From positions 25,790,545 to 25,854,544 of the forward strand of contig OZ018411.1 in the NCBI GenBank assembly GCA_963969595.1: 64,000 bases of DNA, in the 5' to 3' direction. The notes under the pieces were generated by a model. It saw nothing but the letters and a program-made list of their open reading frames with translations. It had not been told where the DNA came from and ran no database searches. Source of the stretch: Neckera pumila. Taxonomy: Eukaryota; Streptophyta; Bryopsida; Hypnales; Neckeraceae. Below, piece by piece: positions 28,074-39,812 of the stretch. The translations under genes and the position numbers were made by a program. Position 1 is the stretch's first letter. Each line of letters begins with the position of its first letter.

Positions 28074-28134
28074 ACACAACGATGGCACGATAATTTGAAC
28101 CAGATTGTGCTTAACAAAGTGGGAGGAGTCCCTT

Positions 28135-28546
28135 CCTTAGGCCTCCCGAGCTATGAGGGTCCCGCCCTTGGAATCTCTGGATTTCAAACCTACCTACAAA
28201 GTGAAATTCCTAATAATTCTCACCTCATTAAACAAAATGGAGTGATTCAAACTTTTTGTTTTTTAAATATTTCTTTAGAAGTACTTCCAACTTTTCATTT
28301 TTCAAAAAAGTGATTTTTAAAGAAGTTTTTTGAGCTGCCCGGGTTGCCCGCCGAGTAACAAAACCACATATCACGCAATAACTTTTTAACCGTGTAATCA
28401 AAAATTATGAAAATTGTTGGACCTTAAAGCTACTCCTTGGACACATGTTTTGTGAAATTTTCAAAGGAAAAAAATAAAAACTCCGTTCGTAGTAAGCTGC
28501 CCAAAATCGCTATGTTGTCAAAAAAACGGTGTTTAGTCCTTTAGGG
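28135..28546 (+). mobile_element. truncated TTAA foldback element, subfamily A
   Basis: It matches the centre and right arm of 18914-19630 (for example ATTAAACAAAATGGAGTGAT and GAGCTGCCCGGGTTGCCCGC) and ends GGTCCTTTAGGG followed by TTAA at 28547-28550. The left arm is absent. Confidence 0.7.
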
Positions 28547-28550
28547 TTAA

Positions 28551-29426
28551 CCTATAAACAACATGGCAGACTTTTGGCGTTCAATGAATGACAAAGAATC
28601 TTTGCGTGCGAAAAGAAGTGCAACTATTCATCTTTAGAGTTTTTTGTGAAAAGCAAAAGCAGTTTGACTTGCAATGAGTGCTTTTGAATTTTTTTAGGCA
28701 ATGATTCTTATTATCCAAATGAATGATTTCCATAGTCACCAATCCATCTTTTAAGGGTTAAGAAACCTTGAGCATTATCAGTGCACAAGATTAATTCTAA
28801 TAGGTCACCCTCTAATAACAATATTTTTATGCACTGATTTGCAAATTATGTGAATTTTTGAGGTGCATTAATATTGTAGTTGCAATATTTTTAATGAAAT
28901 TGATATTTTGTGGTCTATGCTATTTTTATACTATCTCAGATAGTGTGAATGTCATTTGACTTTCATTTTGTTTAAACTATTGTCAATCAATTTGCATCCG
29001 ATTTTTTAGACTAAATATACCACCTTCATCTGCTATTCACCAAAATTAATATGAGAGTCTTATACTATTCAAACTCTCACACAAAATAAATTAACTTGTA
29101 TTGTTTTAAATTGCAGTACACGACAATAAAACTAAGCTTTTTCAGAGGTCCAAATACAAGATATGTTGCATCTTTAAATGTATTATCATCCACATTATTT
29201 TTCAAACAACCTAAACTTTAGATCATAATAATTTACAAAGTTATGTATTTTGTGATGAAATCTTTAAATTCAATTGTTTGGAACTAGTCTAGGACTTCAA
29301 GTCTACAAGTTTTACCAACCATGTAAATAATAGTTAATAATGATATCCTTAATTCACGTTCCATTTTACAAAGTCTAAATCAGGGTTTATAAGAAAATAT
29401 ATCTTTGTTATTTTATTTTTTATTTA
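28551..29426. other. AT-rich intergenic DNA, nothing recognised
   Basis: No open frame, terminal repeat or conserved motif seen. Confidence 0.5.
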
Positions 29427-29430
29427 TTAA

Positions 29431-30352
29431 CCCCTAAAGTTTTATGACTATGTTTTCACAAAAAATGCTCCAAAACTGCCCATTTTTAGAACTAGTACCA
29501 AATTTTTGGACAAATTTTTGGACAAATTTTTTTTTTGACACATATAACTGTAGGATCTTGTAATATCCTAACTTGAGAACATGTCGTAAAAATTTCAGAA
29601 ACTTCTACCATATGGATTGTAAGATAAAAGCATTCAAATTCACGGAAATCATATTTTTGGCAGCTGCATTTCACAAGCTCACTTTTCTAGAAAAAAATGT
29701 CCCAAATGGTGGTGCTTCTTTAAACTGTGTTTTCTAGACAAGTTGGCCACATGATTGAAAACTTTCACATCATTTAGAATTTTACTACATATACAAAAAA
29801 AATAGTAAGTAAACAGTAATAGAAAATGGTTCAAAATATTAAATTGTTAAGAATTTAATTATGGAATTGAAAAATGCCAATCCCATTGGTTGCAATGTTA
29901 TAATAAACAATCTACATCCTAGAATTTTATTTTTTTCAAAAAGTATTGAAAATTGAGTAAGATAAAGGACTTCAAAGTTTATTTTAGAGTAGAGAATCCA
30001 TAACTGCTTGCAAACAAAAAATCCTCATAACTTTTGACTCATTGATCAAATTGGAATTATTCAAAGCTTTCCATGTATATATAACTCTAGAAAATTAATT
30101 TCAAATTTTTATTTTTGAAATTTTTTATTTTTTCTTGATCTGCCTGGACTACCTAGTTATGAAGAAAAAACAACATATTAGGCCATAATTTTTTATTCAT
30201 ATTTTCAAATGTCATGAAATTTAGTGCATATGAAAGATATTCCTTGCCCCCCCACCTTCTATTAAAATTTGGGCCAAAAATATAGAAATCTCTAATTACA
30301 CTTACTTGCAAATTTCTATGTAGCCAAAAAACGCATATTGGTCCTTTAGAGG
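29431..30352 (-). mobile_element. TTAA element, B/A chimera (922 bp)
   Basis: TTAA at 29427-29430 and 30353-30356. The left end CCCCTAAAG runs into sequence of subfamily B in reverse orientation (AAAACTGCCC, AAAATTTCAGAAACTT). The right half instead resembles the subfamily A arm (CTGCCTGGACTACC, then GCCAAAAAACGCATATTGGTCC), so the element looks like a recombinant of the two. Confidence 0.7.
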
Positions 30353-30890
30353 TTAAAGATAGATGTTTTCTCGAAACAACAAATTAAAGTGAAATTAGAT
30401 TTGAATAAACACCCACTGGCACCCAAAATGTTTAAATTCAATTATTTTTATTGTTTCATTTTGTTTAAAATTTTTAATTTGATTGCTTTGTCCATTCATA
30501 AATAAGTCTTGAATAAACCAATTAGTCTAAATCAAATGCACAAGTATGATTTTGTAAAGCTTATATAATTCATCAAATGAAAATACAAGTTCTAACACGA
30601 AGATTAAATGCATTAATCCAAGGATGAAACTAGCAACAAATGAATGATTAAATATATGTTCCCACCTGGTCTCAAGGGGTGACATTAAGGTATTAAACAA
30701 GCTGTAAATTATAATGTAGTGCATTCCAACTTGAGTGCTTAGTTCTCCACCAAACCTACATGGCAGTCGTAGTTGCACTTGACAGCACTCTTAAGGCTAT
30801 TAATCATTTTTTTTTGTTGGCCCATCACTGTGAAAGTAGTGCATAATAAGTACTTGGCTATCTTTTGAAAATGAAGATTTCAGCATTTTT

Positions 30891-30946
30891 CAGCCGTTCT
30901 TATGTAATGGAGCTCTAGACAACCCATTACAAAAGAACAACGGCTG
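30891..30946 (+). repeat. hairpin, about 20-bp stem
   Basis: CAGCCGTTCTTATGTAATGG at 30891-30910 pairs with the inverse at 30924-30946, with a few unpaired bases and a 13-nt loop. Confidence 0.5.
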
Positions 30947-31094
30947 CGGAAGGCAAAAATGAGTGGAATTTGATATGAGAATTTAAGTATATTGAAGTTT
31001 TTCAACACCCACCTCAAACTAATTTGAAAGTCATTATTGATGTGAGTTTAGGTAGATGTAAAGGTAATCTCTATATGCAAGTGGGGTGACAAGA

Positions 31095-31610
31095 TGTAGA
31101 ACAACCCATGTGGGATATGTAAATTAGGATTAGTAGAAGCTCAATTGGTCATACCTAGTTTAGTTAAAAGCAGAAATTGTGCTAAAATGAGAACTTCAAA
31201 CCTCATTTTTGCATAGTAGAATAAAAAATTTTAAGAAAATTTGAACTACAAAATGTTAGTATATTAAGATAACTTTCATCTCCAAAAAAAACGTTCAAGA
31301 TTTAGAGCCTCCAATCAAAATTTATGAACAAAATTCAGAGCAAGGTTGAGAGGGACATTTTTTTTGACATTTTCAAACATCTTCTCTGAATTTTGTCTCT
31401 AACTTTTGATTGGAGGATCTAAATCTCAAACGGTTTTTTGTAAATGAAAGGCAGCTTGATTTACTAGCTTTTCCTAGTTTGAAGTTTCTTGAAATAAGTT
31501 AGTCTATTATGCATAAATGAGGTCTAAAGGTCTACATTAAACACAATTCCTGCGTTTTGACAATGAGTGGTCAAGCTCTCATCTTCAAATTGTCCCATAT
31601 CTTTTAAAGA
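31095..31610 (+). mobile_element. foldback element, family C (about 0.5 kb)
   Basis: An imperfect inverted repeat centred near 31360: CCTCCAATCAAAA (31309) against TTTTGATTGGAGG (31407), and outward ACAAAATTCAGAG against CTCTGAATTTTGT. The right flank reads GATGATGAACAATGGATTTC, matched near 60420. Related sequence occurs at 35430-35600, 41690-41900 and 59735-60480. Confidence 0.55.
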
Positions 31611-31802
31611 TTCATGATGAACAATGGATTTCATTATAAAAATGATGTCTCCACCTATTGTTTAGTGGACAAACGTTGCCATTGAATTGCATAGAAATCT
31701 TTTCCAATATTTGGATTTTCCTTACAATCAATTTTCCTTTGATTTGGCAAGGTGGCTTGTTAATTTTCAAAATTTTAGAATTTGCCAAGTGGGAACATAC
31801 CT

Positions 31803-32476
31803 TAAGGGCTTCTTCACACTATAGCCATCCAAGTCAAGAGGCCATGGAATTGAGTGGCCAAAGAAATGAGCAATAAATAGGCAATAAAATAAAGGAATTG
31901 GAGCTTTTGGCCGGCCATAGTGTGAAGCCTCCAAAAGCCAAGCCCAAAGTCCAAACCTATACCATTTGTTCGACTTCTATCCTTCTTTCTCCACATTCAT
32001 CCATCCAATTTCTGAAATTTCCTATGAAGCCTCACTCATGTGAATTTTTCAAAGCAAAAGCTAAAAAAACATGAGAAAGGGGTCATAACCTACCTTAAAA
32101 AAATCACGGCAAATAACAAATAACAAATAATAAAGGGAGGGGCAATCCAACATAAATAAAAACACAAAATTGCAAAAAACAACCCTCGTAGTCCAATCTC
32201 ACAGCTAAGATCTTGTCAATTTTTGGAAAAAATTTGACAGACTCTTGAGGAGAGTTTGGGTTTCTATTTTTGCAGGATCCAAACTCTCCTCGAGAATCCG
32301 TCGAATTTTTCTGCCATATAAGCATTTTTCTGCCATGTAGGTAGTTTTGAGGGTGACGGATTTTGGATTGTGCCGCCTAGTATGAAGGCTCAAGAGGCCA
32401 AACTTCTGGATTTTTGAAATCAGATTGTTGGAAACCGACGAACTCTCGACCAACGGCCATAGTGTGAAGTGGCCCT
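31803..32476 (+). mobile_element. foldback MITE with CACACTATGGCC ends (about 674 bp)
   Basis: The ends read AGGGCTTCTTCACACTATAG and, inverted, AGGGCCACTTCACACTATGG. The centre near 32262 is a 16-bp stem (CTTGAGGAGAGTTTGG against its inverse). Another inverted end-like copy lies at about 31907-31930, so one MITE may sit in another. Confidence 0.55.
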
Positions 32477-33229
32477 AAATAACACAAAAGGATGAATTCA
32501 AACAATAATACTAGATGTCTTTAAAGATTGGAAATGAATTGGCAATCAACAAATGAAATCCTTATTTGTTTATAAAGTTGAGTACCTTAGTCCGTAAGCA
32601 ACATGGTAGGATTGCAAAATTGTAAGACAAAACTTTTTAAAAATTGTTGAATATATATCATCTGATCCCCCATCTAATGCATAAAGGTTTGACTATTATG
32701 ATACTCAAATTCCACTCCTAAATAATTCTTAATATTGCCCAGATTTGCCATTTAACTTCTTTTGGGGCTTTTTAAGTTATGGCAATCTCGGAATTATGGT
32801 TCCTAGTTATCAACATATATTCAACATAGACGAGAATGATAGTGTTTTCACTGACTTTAATTGAGAAGTATAATTATTGTTAGTTTTTCTACAAACTGAT
32901 TCTTGTGATATTAGCCATTTGTTAATAAGAAAATACTAAGCTTGAGATGACTATTTTAGGTCTTATAAGGCAGGATTCATTGTACATATTTAAAAGAGTC
33001 ACATAAGCCTAGGAAACCTTAAGGAATCTTCATAATAACTCTTTGTTTCTAAATCCATTAGGAAAATCGTTATAACATCCATTTGATGTACTTTTGATTC
33101 ATAATTAGCAACTAAAGCCAAAACTATTCTTACTATAGACTACCTAACCACTTGCAGAAAAAACATTAGCATTAGCATTGGTTTAGGAGGCTGTCTTTTG
33201 AATGGATAGTGAGATCACTCAAACATCCC
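32477..33229. other. AT-rich intergenic DNA, nothing recognised
   Basis: No gene or repeat structure is evident. Confidence 0.5.
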
Positions 33230-33600
33230 CCCTCGGTTTTTATTTTTTATTTTTATATATATTAATTCTCCCTTTGGTTTGAATTTTGAATATTTATTAA
33301 TATCCCCCCGCCTCCCTTATTGTGTTTTTGAATTTTTAATATTTCACCCCCTCCCCTCTCCTATTTGTAATTGTGGGAGATGGGAAGGAGTTGCAAACAA
33401 TATGGGATATGTGAGCGTATCCATATTCCGTATCTATACCGCATTTCCTATTTTGTATTCCACATCCATATATATATTGTATCATGTTTCCCATACAAAT
33501 ATCCCATATCCGTATATGTATATCCAATTCAGATGGAAATCAACACCGAGGATTTTTCACCTACCCAATTGAAATCAACGGCAAAGAGGGGTCATTTTTT
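33230..33600 (+). repeat. repeat with degenerate TATCC(G/A)TAT minisatellite, copy 1
   Basis: A C-rich block (CACCCCCTCCCC) is followed by many variants of TATCCGTAT/TATCCATAT over about 150 bp. The same order of C-rich block, TTTGTAATT and TATCCGTAT repeats recurs at 43900-44265. Confidence 0.55.
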
Positions 33601-34310
33601 TATGTCATTATGATCTAGCGGTGGGAATTTTTTGGAGGGCAAAGAGGGATTGAAAATCTGTCCATCCTGTCAATTTTCCTTGCAATAATTTAAGATTTTT
33701 ATTTGGTTGTTTCTCCCAATTGACCTTGTTTTGGCTTGTATATCTACTTGGCAATGACAAGCTTCATGCTAAATTTCCTATCTACTATCTACCACCTATG
33801 AAGTTCTTAGTTGGACTTATATCTGGCGTTTTTTTTGTTGTTTTGATTTTCTTTTGGCAAAATTAGTGGCTCAATTGCCCAAATTGATATTTAATTTTGA
33901 GATTTAGTTTGTTTTTGAATTAAGTGGTGGGTTGGTTGCCAAGTAGGATTTGAATGTGGTTGCCAAGTCAATTTGATTGAATGTGTGTCCGAGTTGGAAG
34001 CCAAATGGCTAATCTTAGTTGTGGTTTTAATTTGGCAATTAACCTTGTGCAGTAGTTGACCAGTTAGGTTTGGAGCGCAATTGTCATTTGGTTCCTACTC
34101 CTTCTATCCCGAAATGATTGTCCATCTTTCCAAAAATAGATGTCCAAAAATGATTGTCCACTACTTCAAATTTAGTTATATAAAGATGCAATTCATGAAA
34201 TAATCAATATGTCACAATAAGAGTTTCAATTAGATAAAGACACAATTCATGAAATAGTCAATGTCAATTCCACGAAGACACAATTCATGAAATAGTCAAT
34301 TTTAGTTACA
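33601..34310. other. AT-rich DNA with a short tandem repeat
   Basis: Nothing coding. About 34180-34310 a motif AGACACAATTCATGAAATAG recurs three times at intervals of roughly 45 bp. Confidence 0.5.
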
Positions 34311-34321
34311 CAAGCTGCTCA

Positions 34322-34562
34322 CATGAAGAAAAATTTCAGCCCTCCAAAAGGCCCGAGTTTGGCATCTGCCCGGTGCAATTATGGAATTAAATCAAAATCA
34401 AAAACTATTTTTTAATATTTAAAAATTGGGTTCTAATGTGGCAGATTTTTATTTTATAAATATTTTTATAAATATTTTTTTATTCATTCTGAAATTGCAC
34501 CAAAGGGGTCCCGTAAATCAATTCCTTAGCGGCCTTCCGGAGGGCTGAAATTTTTCCTAATG
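34322..34562 (+). mobile_element. Mutator-like MITE (241 bp) with 11-bp target duplication
   Basis: The ends read CATGAAGAAAAATTTCAGCC and, inverted, CATTAGGAAAAATTTCAGCC. The element is flanked by the perfect 11-bp direct repeat CAAGCTGCTCA at 34311-34321 and 34563-34573. A duplication of this length fits Mutator-like elements. Relatives are at 36140-36516, 54917-55297 and partly 51283-51430. Confidence 0.8.
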
Positions 34563-35638
34563 CAAGCTGCTCAAGAAAAATCTAACCATAAACTATCTTC
34601 ATAAAATCTTCATGGAGTACAAAGACAAGATGGAAAATAGTGTGTTGCTATGCTCAATACTCGTTTTTGGTGGGAAATCATAAGCTAGCGGGTGATTTTT
34701 CATATGAATTTGCAGCCTTAAATTTCCCGCTTTAAGTATTTCATACTTTAAACTTGATATTGCCATTTTTGCAAACCGTTGAGTAAATGAAGAGTTAAAT
34801 CTACATGTTTGTACTCATTACTTTACCAAATTTTCAAATTTTGCCTTAATCTTGAGAAAAGTTTGTCATGGAACAATCATTTTGAGATGGAAGGAGTATT
34901 TGGGTCCTAAGGTAGGTGGCTCTAAAAGCAATCGCAACAGAGAGGTACATTTTGCTTTCTTCAATATACCAATAGTGTACATTTTTGGAAGAGATCGCTT
35001 TCAGTAACCACTGCATTTCAACTTCAAAAAACTATAACTAATTCCACAAAGGTCCAAAAAATATGAAATGACTTGGATTAGATGCCGATTCCATTATTCT
35101 TCCCACATAAATTTACTAAAATTGTTTTAAAGATTTTAGCTTCCCCCTAAATGCAATCAACTCTTAAAAGGTCGCTTTAAGAGCCACCTACCTTATTTGA
35201 TTTGGCGTTGCTGGTTTTTCAGGCATCCACTGCAAGAATAACTCATGCGTGTCACAATTCCAAATTGGTTGTATTTTCTTTCCTTTTGAATTTAGGAGAG
35301 GAGAGTGATGATGGAGTGAGTACTGAGTACCTAACATTCAGTACCTTCAGAGAGGCTGCCTTTCCCTCTCTGGAGTCCTCATCCATTAAATTCATCCTTT
35401 CAACATTAATGTAAGCTTTGGTATAGCAATAGTGGGAGTACATTATAAGTTCAAAGTTTTTTGAGAAAAGTTATCCTACTATGCTTAAATGATGTCTAAA
35501 ATTTTACGTAAAACACAATTCTTACTTTTGACTTAATTATGAGTGGTTGAGGCTTCACTCATTCTAATTTACATATCCCACATACCTCCTACCACTCCAA
35601 ATGTATATAGATAGCTTCTCTACTCACTTAAGAACTCA

Positions 35639-35729
35639 AAATATAATTGGTTTTTGTATGAATGCAAAAAAGAAAAAACACAATGAACCAAGCATTTAGT
35701 TTGCATTCATACAAAAATCAATTATAATT
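35639..35729 (+). repeat. 29-bp-stem hairpin
   Basis: The arm at 35639-35667 is complementary to 35701-35729 with two mismatches (shared block TTTTTGTATGAATGCAA); the loop is 33 nt. Size and pairing resemble a small-RNA precursor, but no expression evidence exists here. Confidence 0.5.
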
Positions 35730-36139
35730 TGGGTTTTCAAAATATACAATGTATAGGTGTAGAGCGTTGGTTTTTGTATCTTTGGTTTAATGGATGAAGA
35801 ATGTTGGTTTTCTTTTAATTTTTTATCTACCATGTACAGTTGCGATCGGCTGACTTATTAAAATTCTTTGACAAAATCGACGCGTGTACCATTAGCTATT
35901 GATGGTGTGGAATATTCCACATCATCTCATTTGGCTACTGAAATATACCACACCATTCCGTTGGAAAAAAGGCAGCCCACTTCTCTGCTACTGAATGTAA
36001 TGTAATGCTACCAGTTGGATGCGGTGCTAGAATGTGTTCAATTAATACTAGTGAGAATTGTAAGAATTGTAAATTGGTAATGTATTCAACATTCAATTAA
36101 TGTAATGGATTCTCTAGCCTAATTAGTTTCAACATAAGT

Positions 36140-36217
36140 CATTAGAAAAAAATTTAGCCCTTGAAAGGGCCGCAAGTTTTGTACCCCCGTGGTGAAATTA
36201 TGGATAATAATAATAAC

Positions 36218-36312
<95 letters not shown>

Positions 36313-36516
36313 TAATAATAATAATAATAATAATCTTTTATTTTTTAAAATTTTGGATGCTAAGGTGGCACTACTAATGCTATGTCATTGCCACGCAGGG
36401 GTTTATTTAATTTTTATTTAATTTAATTTTTTTTTAATTATTTCTATAATTGCATCGCAGGGGTACCAAAAATAAAAAACTTGGGGCCCTTTCAAGGGCT
36501 GAATTTTTTAGTAATG
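36140..36516 (+). mobile_element. Mutator-like MITE with an (AAT)n core (377 bp)
   Basis: The ends are CATTAG..AAATTTAGCCC and, inverted, CATTAC..AAATTCAGCCC, each followed by a GGGCC-containing hairpin block. The centre is an (AAT)n microsatellite at 36203-36333. No clear target duplication remains. Confidence 0.65.
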
Positions 36517-36567
36517 GTACATGCATGGGATTTGTGCATGTGCATGGAAGTGCAACAATTTTTAATT

Positions 36568-36951
36568 TGTGAGTAGGTATAGAGTCTTTGAAAACCATAC
36601 CTATCTACAAATTAAAATTCCTCATAACTTTTATTTCATTAATCAAAATGAAATGATTCAAAGCTTCCCACATATATAGAAAATCCTAAAATCAATTTCA
36701 ACTTTTTTTTTAAAAGTGCTTTTTTAAGAATATTTTTGAGCTGTCCAGTCTGCTCATTGAGCAATGAAAATTACTTTATCATGCAATAATTTTTTAATCA
36801 TGTAGTTGAAAGTTATGAAAATTATTGGGCCTTAAAGCTACTCTTTGGGGCACGTGTTGTGTGAAATTAAAAAAAAGAAAAATCCATTTCTTAGTAAGCT
36901 GCACAAAATCACTATATTGCCAAAAAAACGGTATTTGGTCCTTTAGGGATT
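36568..36951 (+). mobile_element. truncated TTAA foldback element, subfamily A
   Basis: It corresponds to the centre and right arm of 18914-19630 and ends GGTCCTTTAGGGATTAA, with one base changed in the GGGG/TTAA junction. Confidence 0.65.
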
Positions 36952-37019
36952 AAATTTAGAGCTCGTTTTTAGAATGCTTTTATTTAATGAGTCCTAAAAA
37001 ATCTTTTTGCTTGTAAGTC

Positions 37020-37597
37020 TAAATTAAGTAGAGGAACCTTGAATCCCTCTTAGTGATGGATAAATCTATGTTGGGAATGCATAAATTAGAGGTACATCTC
37101 GAACTTGAGGGAGGATGTGTATTTTTACGTACTAAATCAGTGTTGTTAAAATCTTTATTAAAAGTGTACAATTTATGTACTTTAATTATACAAATGTGGT
37201 ATCCAAAATGCACCTAAATTGTACTAATATCAATACAACAATCGTATGTTATTGATAGGCATTGTTTACGCACTGATTCAGTGCATAAAAATATACGTAA
37301 TATGTACGATTATGGTACGTAGGTATGAATTTACGACTTCAGTGTTGTATTTGTACGAACCTATGAACCTTATAAATTAGAGATGTACTCCTACTATTTT
37401 GCAGTTTCTAGATGTGGTTGCTGCTAATGAAGGTTTATTGACGGAGATTAGTTCAGATGAGGATTTCCAGCATAGCTACTCACTATTGTATCAACATCTA
37501 CAACAACATTCGTATCTTCTTCTAAATTATCATCAAGTACCTTTAGATAGATTTACAACTCACACATTTAAGAATTTGTTTTTTTAGGTTTTATCTT
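37020..37597. other. intergenic DNA with an unassigned short open frame
   Basis: A 62-codon frame at 37399-37587 (plus) has protein-like composition but matches no family I know. I do not support it as a gene. Confidence 0.3.
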
Positions 37598-37800
37598 CAT
37601 TCAAGAGAAAGGGGTGTTTTAAGTATAGTCCTAGTAGTATAGTCTTTTAAGTGATGACCTTTAAGTAAGGCTTTTAGTAGAATTTTACTAAAAAAGACAG
37701 TCTTTTCAATAAAATTTACTAAAAACCTTACTTAAAAGGTCATTACTTAGAAGACGATACTACTAGGACTATACTTAAAACACCCCTTTCTCTTGAAGTG
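37598..37800 (+). mobile_element. CACTA-like miniature element, near-palindromic
   Basis: It is related to 8503-8694: TTAAGTATAGTCCTAGTAGT on the left is inverted on the right, and the right end is TCTCTTGAAGTG. The left terminus is eroded. Almost the whole 200 bp can fold on itself. Confidence 0.65.
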
Positions 37801-38359
37801 CTTGCATTTTTTCACTCTATACTGTATTGGTGATGTCAATATGCCTCCATTTTTATATACTCAGTGAGACTATCTAGACCACTATTTAGTTTTTTTTGCA
37901 TTTTTTACTAATTATGGATTTATGTCCCTTTTTTATTTTTTCTAATATTTATGTCAAACAGTAAATGTCACATCTGCTTATAACATCTCTATGTTCCAAT
38001 CCTCTTGATGTTCTTCGCATTGTATCCTGTCAACAAATACGTGGGCATAGGAATCTAGTGACGTGATTATAGGTTTGAATAAAATTATCACTCGAAAATC
38101 AAAACAAAAAAAATCTAACTCTCCGCTTCATGCTCTCATGTAGTGTTTTATTTATGCGCGTTTTTTTGCCATTTGGCTACAACCAATAGACGTTGGCTAT
38201 TTTTCTTGATGTTAGTGGTCAAAATAGCCAAAGTACTGTTGTTTTTAATACCAACAACCAAATTTGACCTAGGTATGGCCAAGTTTCACACGAGCATTGA
38301 AGAAATAGCTGGCTACTTTTCCAAAATGATTTCATAAAAACAAAAACACTGCTCTCACT
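37801..38359. other. AT-rich intergenic DNA, nothing recognised
   Basis: No supported gene or repeat. Confidence 0.45.
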
Positions 38360-39330
38360 AGTATACCTTGTGCCATTGCCACAATTAAAATAAAAATAAG
38401 AATAATTTTCAAATTTTCAAATTAATCAAAACTTTGAAGTTCAAGAATTTTCACACCGTAGTGTGAGAGGTTGCATTCTTGGTACAAATAGAAAGCTTTA
38501 AACACAAAGGAGTGCAAAGGCTTTGTTTTGTGGCATTTGAATATGCAATGTGAAAGTTATATTTTTTCTTAAATAAATGAGAATTTAATTTAAAAAATCC
38601 ATAACTTTCACACCGTAGGTCCAAACCCCACGAACTTAGCACAAATAGAAAGATCTATGCACAAAGGAGTGCAAGGGCTTTGTTTCATGGCGTTTGGACT
38701 CGCGATATAAAAGTTATATTTTTTTAAAATCAAAGATTAATTCATTCATTTTTTGTTATTCATAAAAGCTTTGAAATTCAGTAAGTTTTACACTATAGAT
38801 TCAAACATCACAAAACAAAGTTCATGCACCCTTCCTCGCCAAGGGCTTTCGACGGTACCAAGCACATTGCAGAGGGGCGCATGGTCCAAGATATCTCACC
38901 GTAACAAACAAAACAAATAGCCTAATTTAAGGTAATGGACTAATGTGCCTTGCGCCATTGCTACAACCAAAATAAAAGTAAAAATAATTTTCTAATTTTC
39001 TAATTCATGAAAACTTTGAAATTCAATAACTTTCACAATGTAGGTATGAACTTCATGAAACAAAACCCGTGCACCCCTCCTCGCCGAGAGATTTTCAACA
39101 ATACCAAGAACACGACCAAGAGGCCCATGGCCAAGAGATTCTTAATTTAGGATAATTTAAGATCCAAAAATAACTAAAAAATCCATAACTTTTCCACCAT
39201 AGGTCCAAACCCCACGAAACAAAGCCCATGCACCCTTCCTCGCGGACGGCTTTCCGACGACTTGGTTCAAGAGATCTCACGATCACAAACAAAACAAACA
39301 AAACAAACAAAACAAACACAACAAACACCC
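38360..39330 (+). repeat. tandem copies of the dispersed repeat seen at 4183-4540
   Basis: At least three diverged units follow one another (about 38360-38720, 38745-38930, 38937-39325). Recurrent blocks are CTTTGAAATTCAATAACTTT, CACGAAACAAAGCCCATGCA, CCTTCCTCGCC, GACGGTACCAAGCAC and AGATCTCAC, ending in an AAAC tract at 39285-39325. A minus-strand relative is at about 61850-62010. Confidence 0.65.
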
Positions 39331-39486
39331 TAACTTAAGGTAAATGTGTGTGTGGATGGATTCCCCCTTTCTGTTCTGCCAAACATAGATGAAATCAAAA
39401 CGAATGAGAACGAGGGGAGCGTTCCTGGAGAGCGTGCAAGTGGGAACGGGTGTGGTGGGGATGGGGGTTAAGGCGACTGGAGCTCC

Positions 39487-39495
39487 AAACCCTAA
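39487..39495 (+). promoter_or_regulatory. telo-box upstream of RPL38
   Basis: AAACCCTAA lies 108 bp before the start codon, followed by a pyrimidine-rich TCTCTTTTGCTGCTG stretch that could contain the transcription start. Telo-boxes are typical of plant ribosomal protein promoters. Confidence 0.7.
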
Positions 39496-39602
39496 CTCTC
39501 TTTTGCTGCTGTGGAGTCGTCGTCGTCGTCCTCGGTTTTGGCTGCTGCCATCGCTTCGCTCCTCCCTTTCGCCGAGGTCGTGAAGCTGCCCCGCCTGCCA
39601 CC

Positions 39603-39812
39603 ATGCCGAAGCAAATCAGCGAGATCAAGGACTTCCTGCTCACCGCCCGGCGCAAGGACGCCCGGAGCGTCAAGATCAAACGCTCCAAGGATGTCGTCAA
39701 GTTCAAAGTCAGGTGCTCCAAGTACCTCTACACTTTGTCCGTCTTCGACTCCGACAAGGCCGACAAGTTGAAGCAGTCCCTGCCCCCCGGCCTCACCGTC
39801 CACGACTTGTAA
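39603..39812 (+). CDS. RPL38: 60S ribosomal protein L38 (eL38)
   Basis: eL38 is a small cytosolic protein of the large ribosomal subunit. The uninterrupted 69-codon frame begins [20 protein letters not shown], contains [20 protein letters not shown] and ends [14 protein letters not shown]; the full length equals the plant family length, with only a few substitutions from the Arabidopsis protein. The ATG at 39603 has the context GCCACC before it. The coding exon is GC-rich in an AT-rich setting. No intron interrupts the coding part. After the stop, CGTG|GTGAGT at 39875/39876 and TCTCTGTCAG ending at 39963 could bound an 88-bp 3' UTR intron, but this is unproven. The absence of coding introns could mean a retrocopy, although the promoter elements are complete. 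Confidence 0.96.
   Translation: MPKQISEIKDFLLTARRKDARSVKIKRSKDVVKFKVRCSKYLYTLSVFDSDKADKLKQSLPPGLTVHDL

Noticed and set aside
36161..36421. 86-codon frame dominated by asparagine (and an isoleucine-rich frame beside it)
   Set aside because: It is the translation of the (AAT)n microsatellite in the core of a MITE.
38570..39330. tandem units considered as a CRISPR-like array
   Set aside because: Units are long and diverged, spacers are not unique, and the setting is a plant nuclear repeat.
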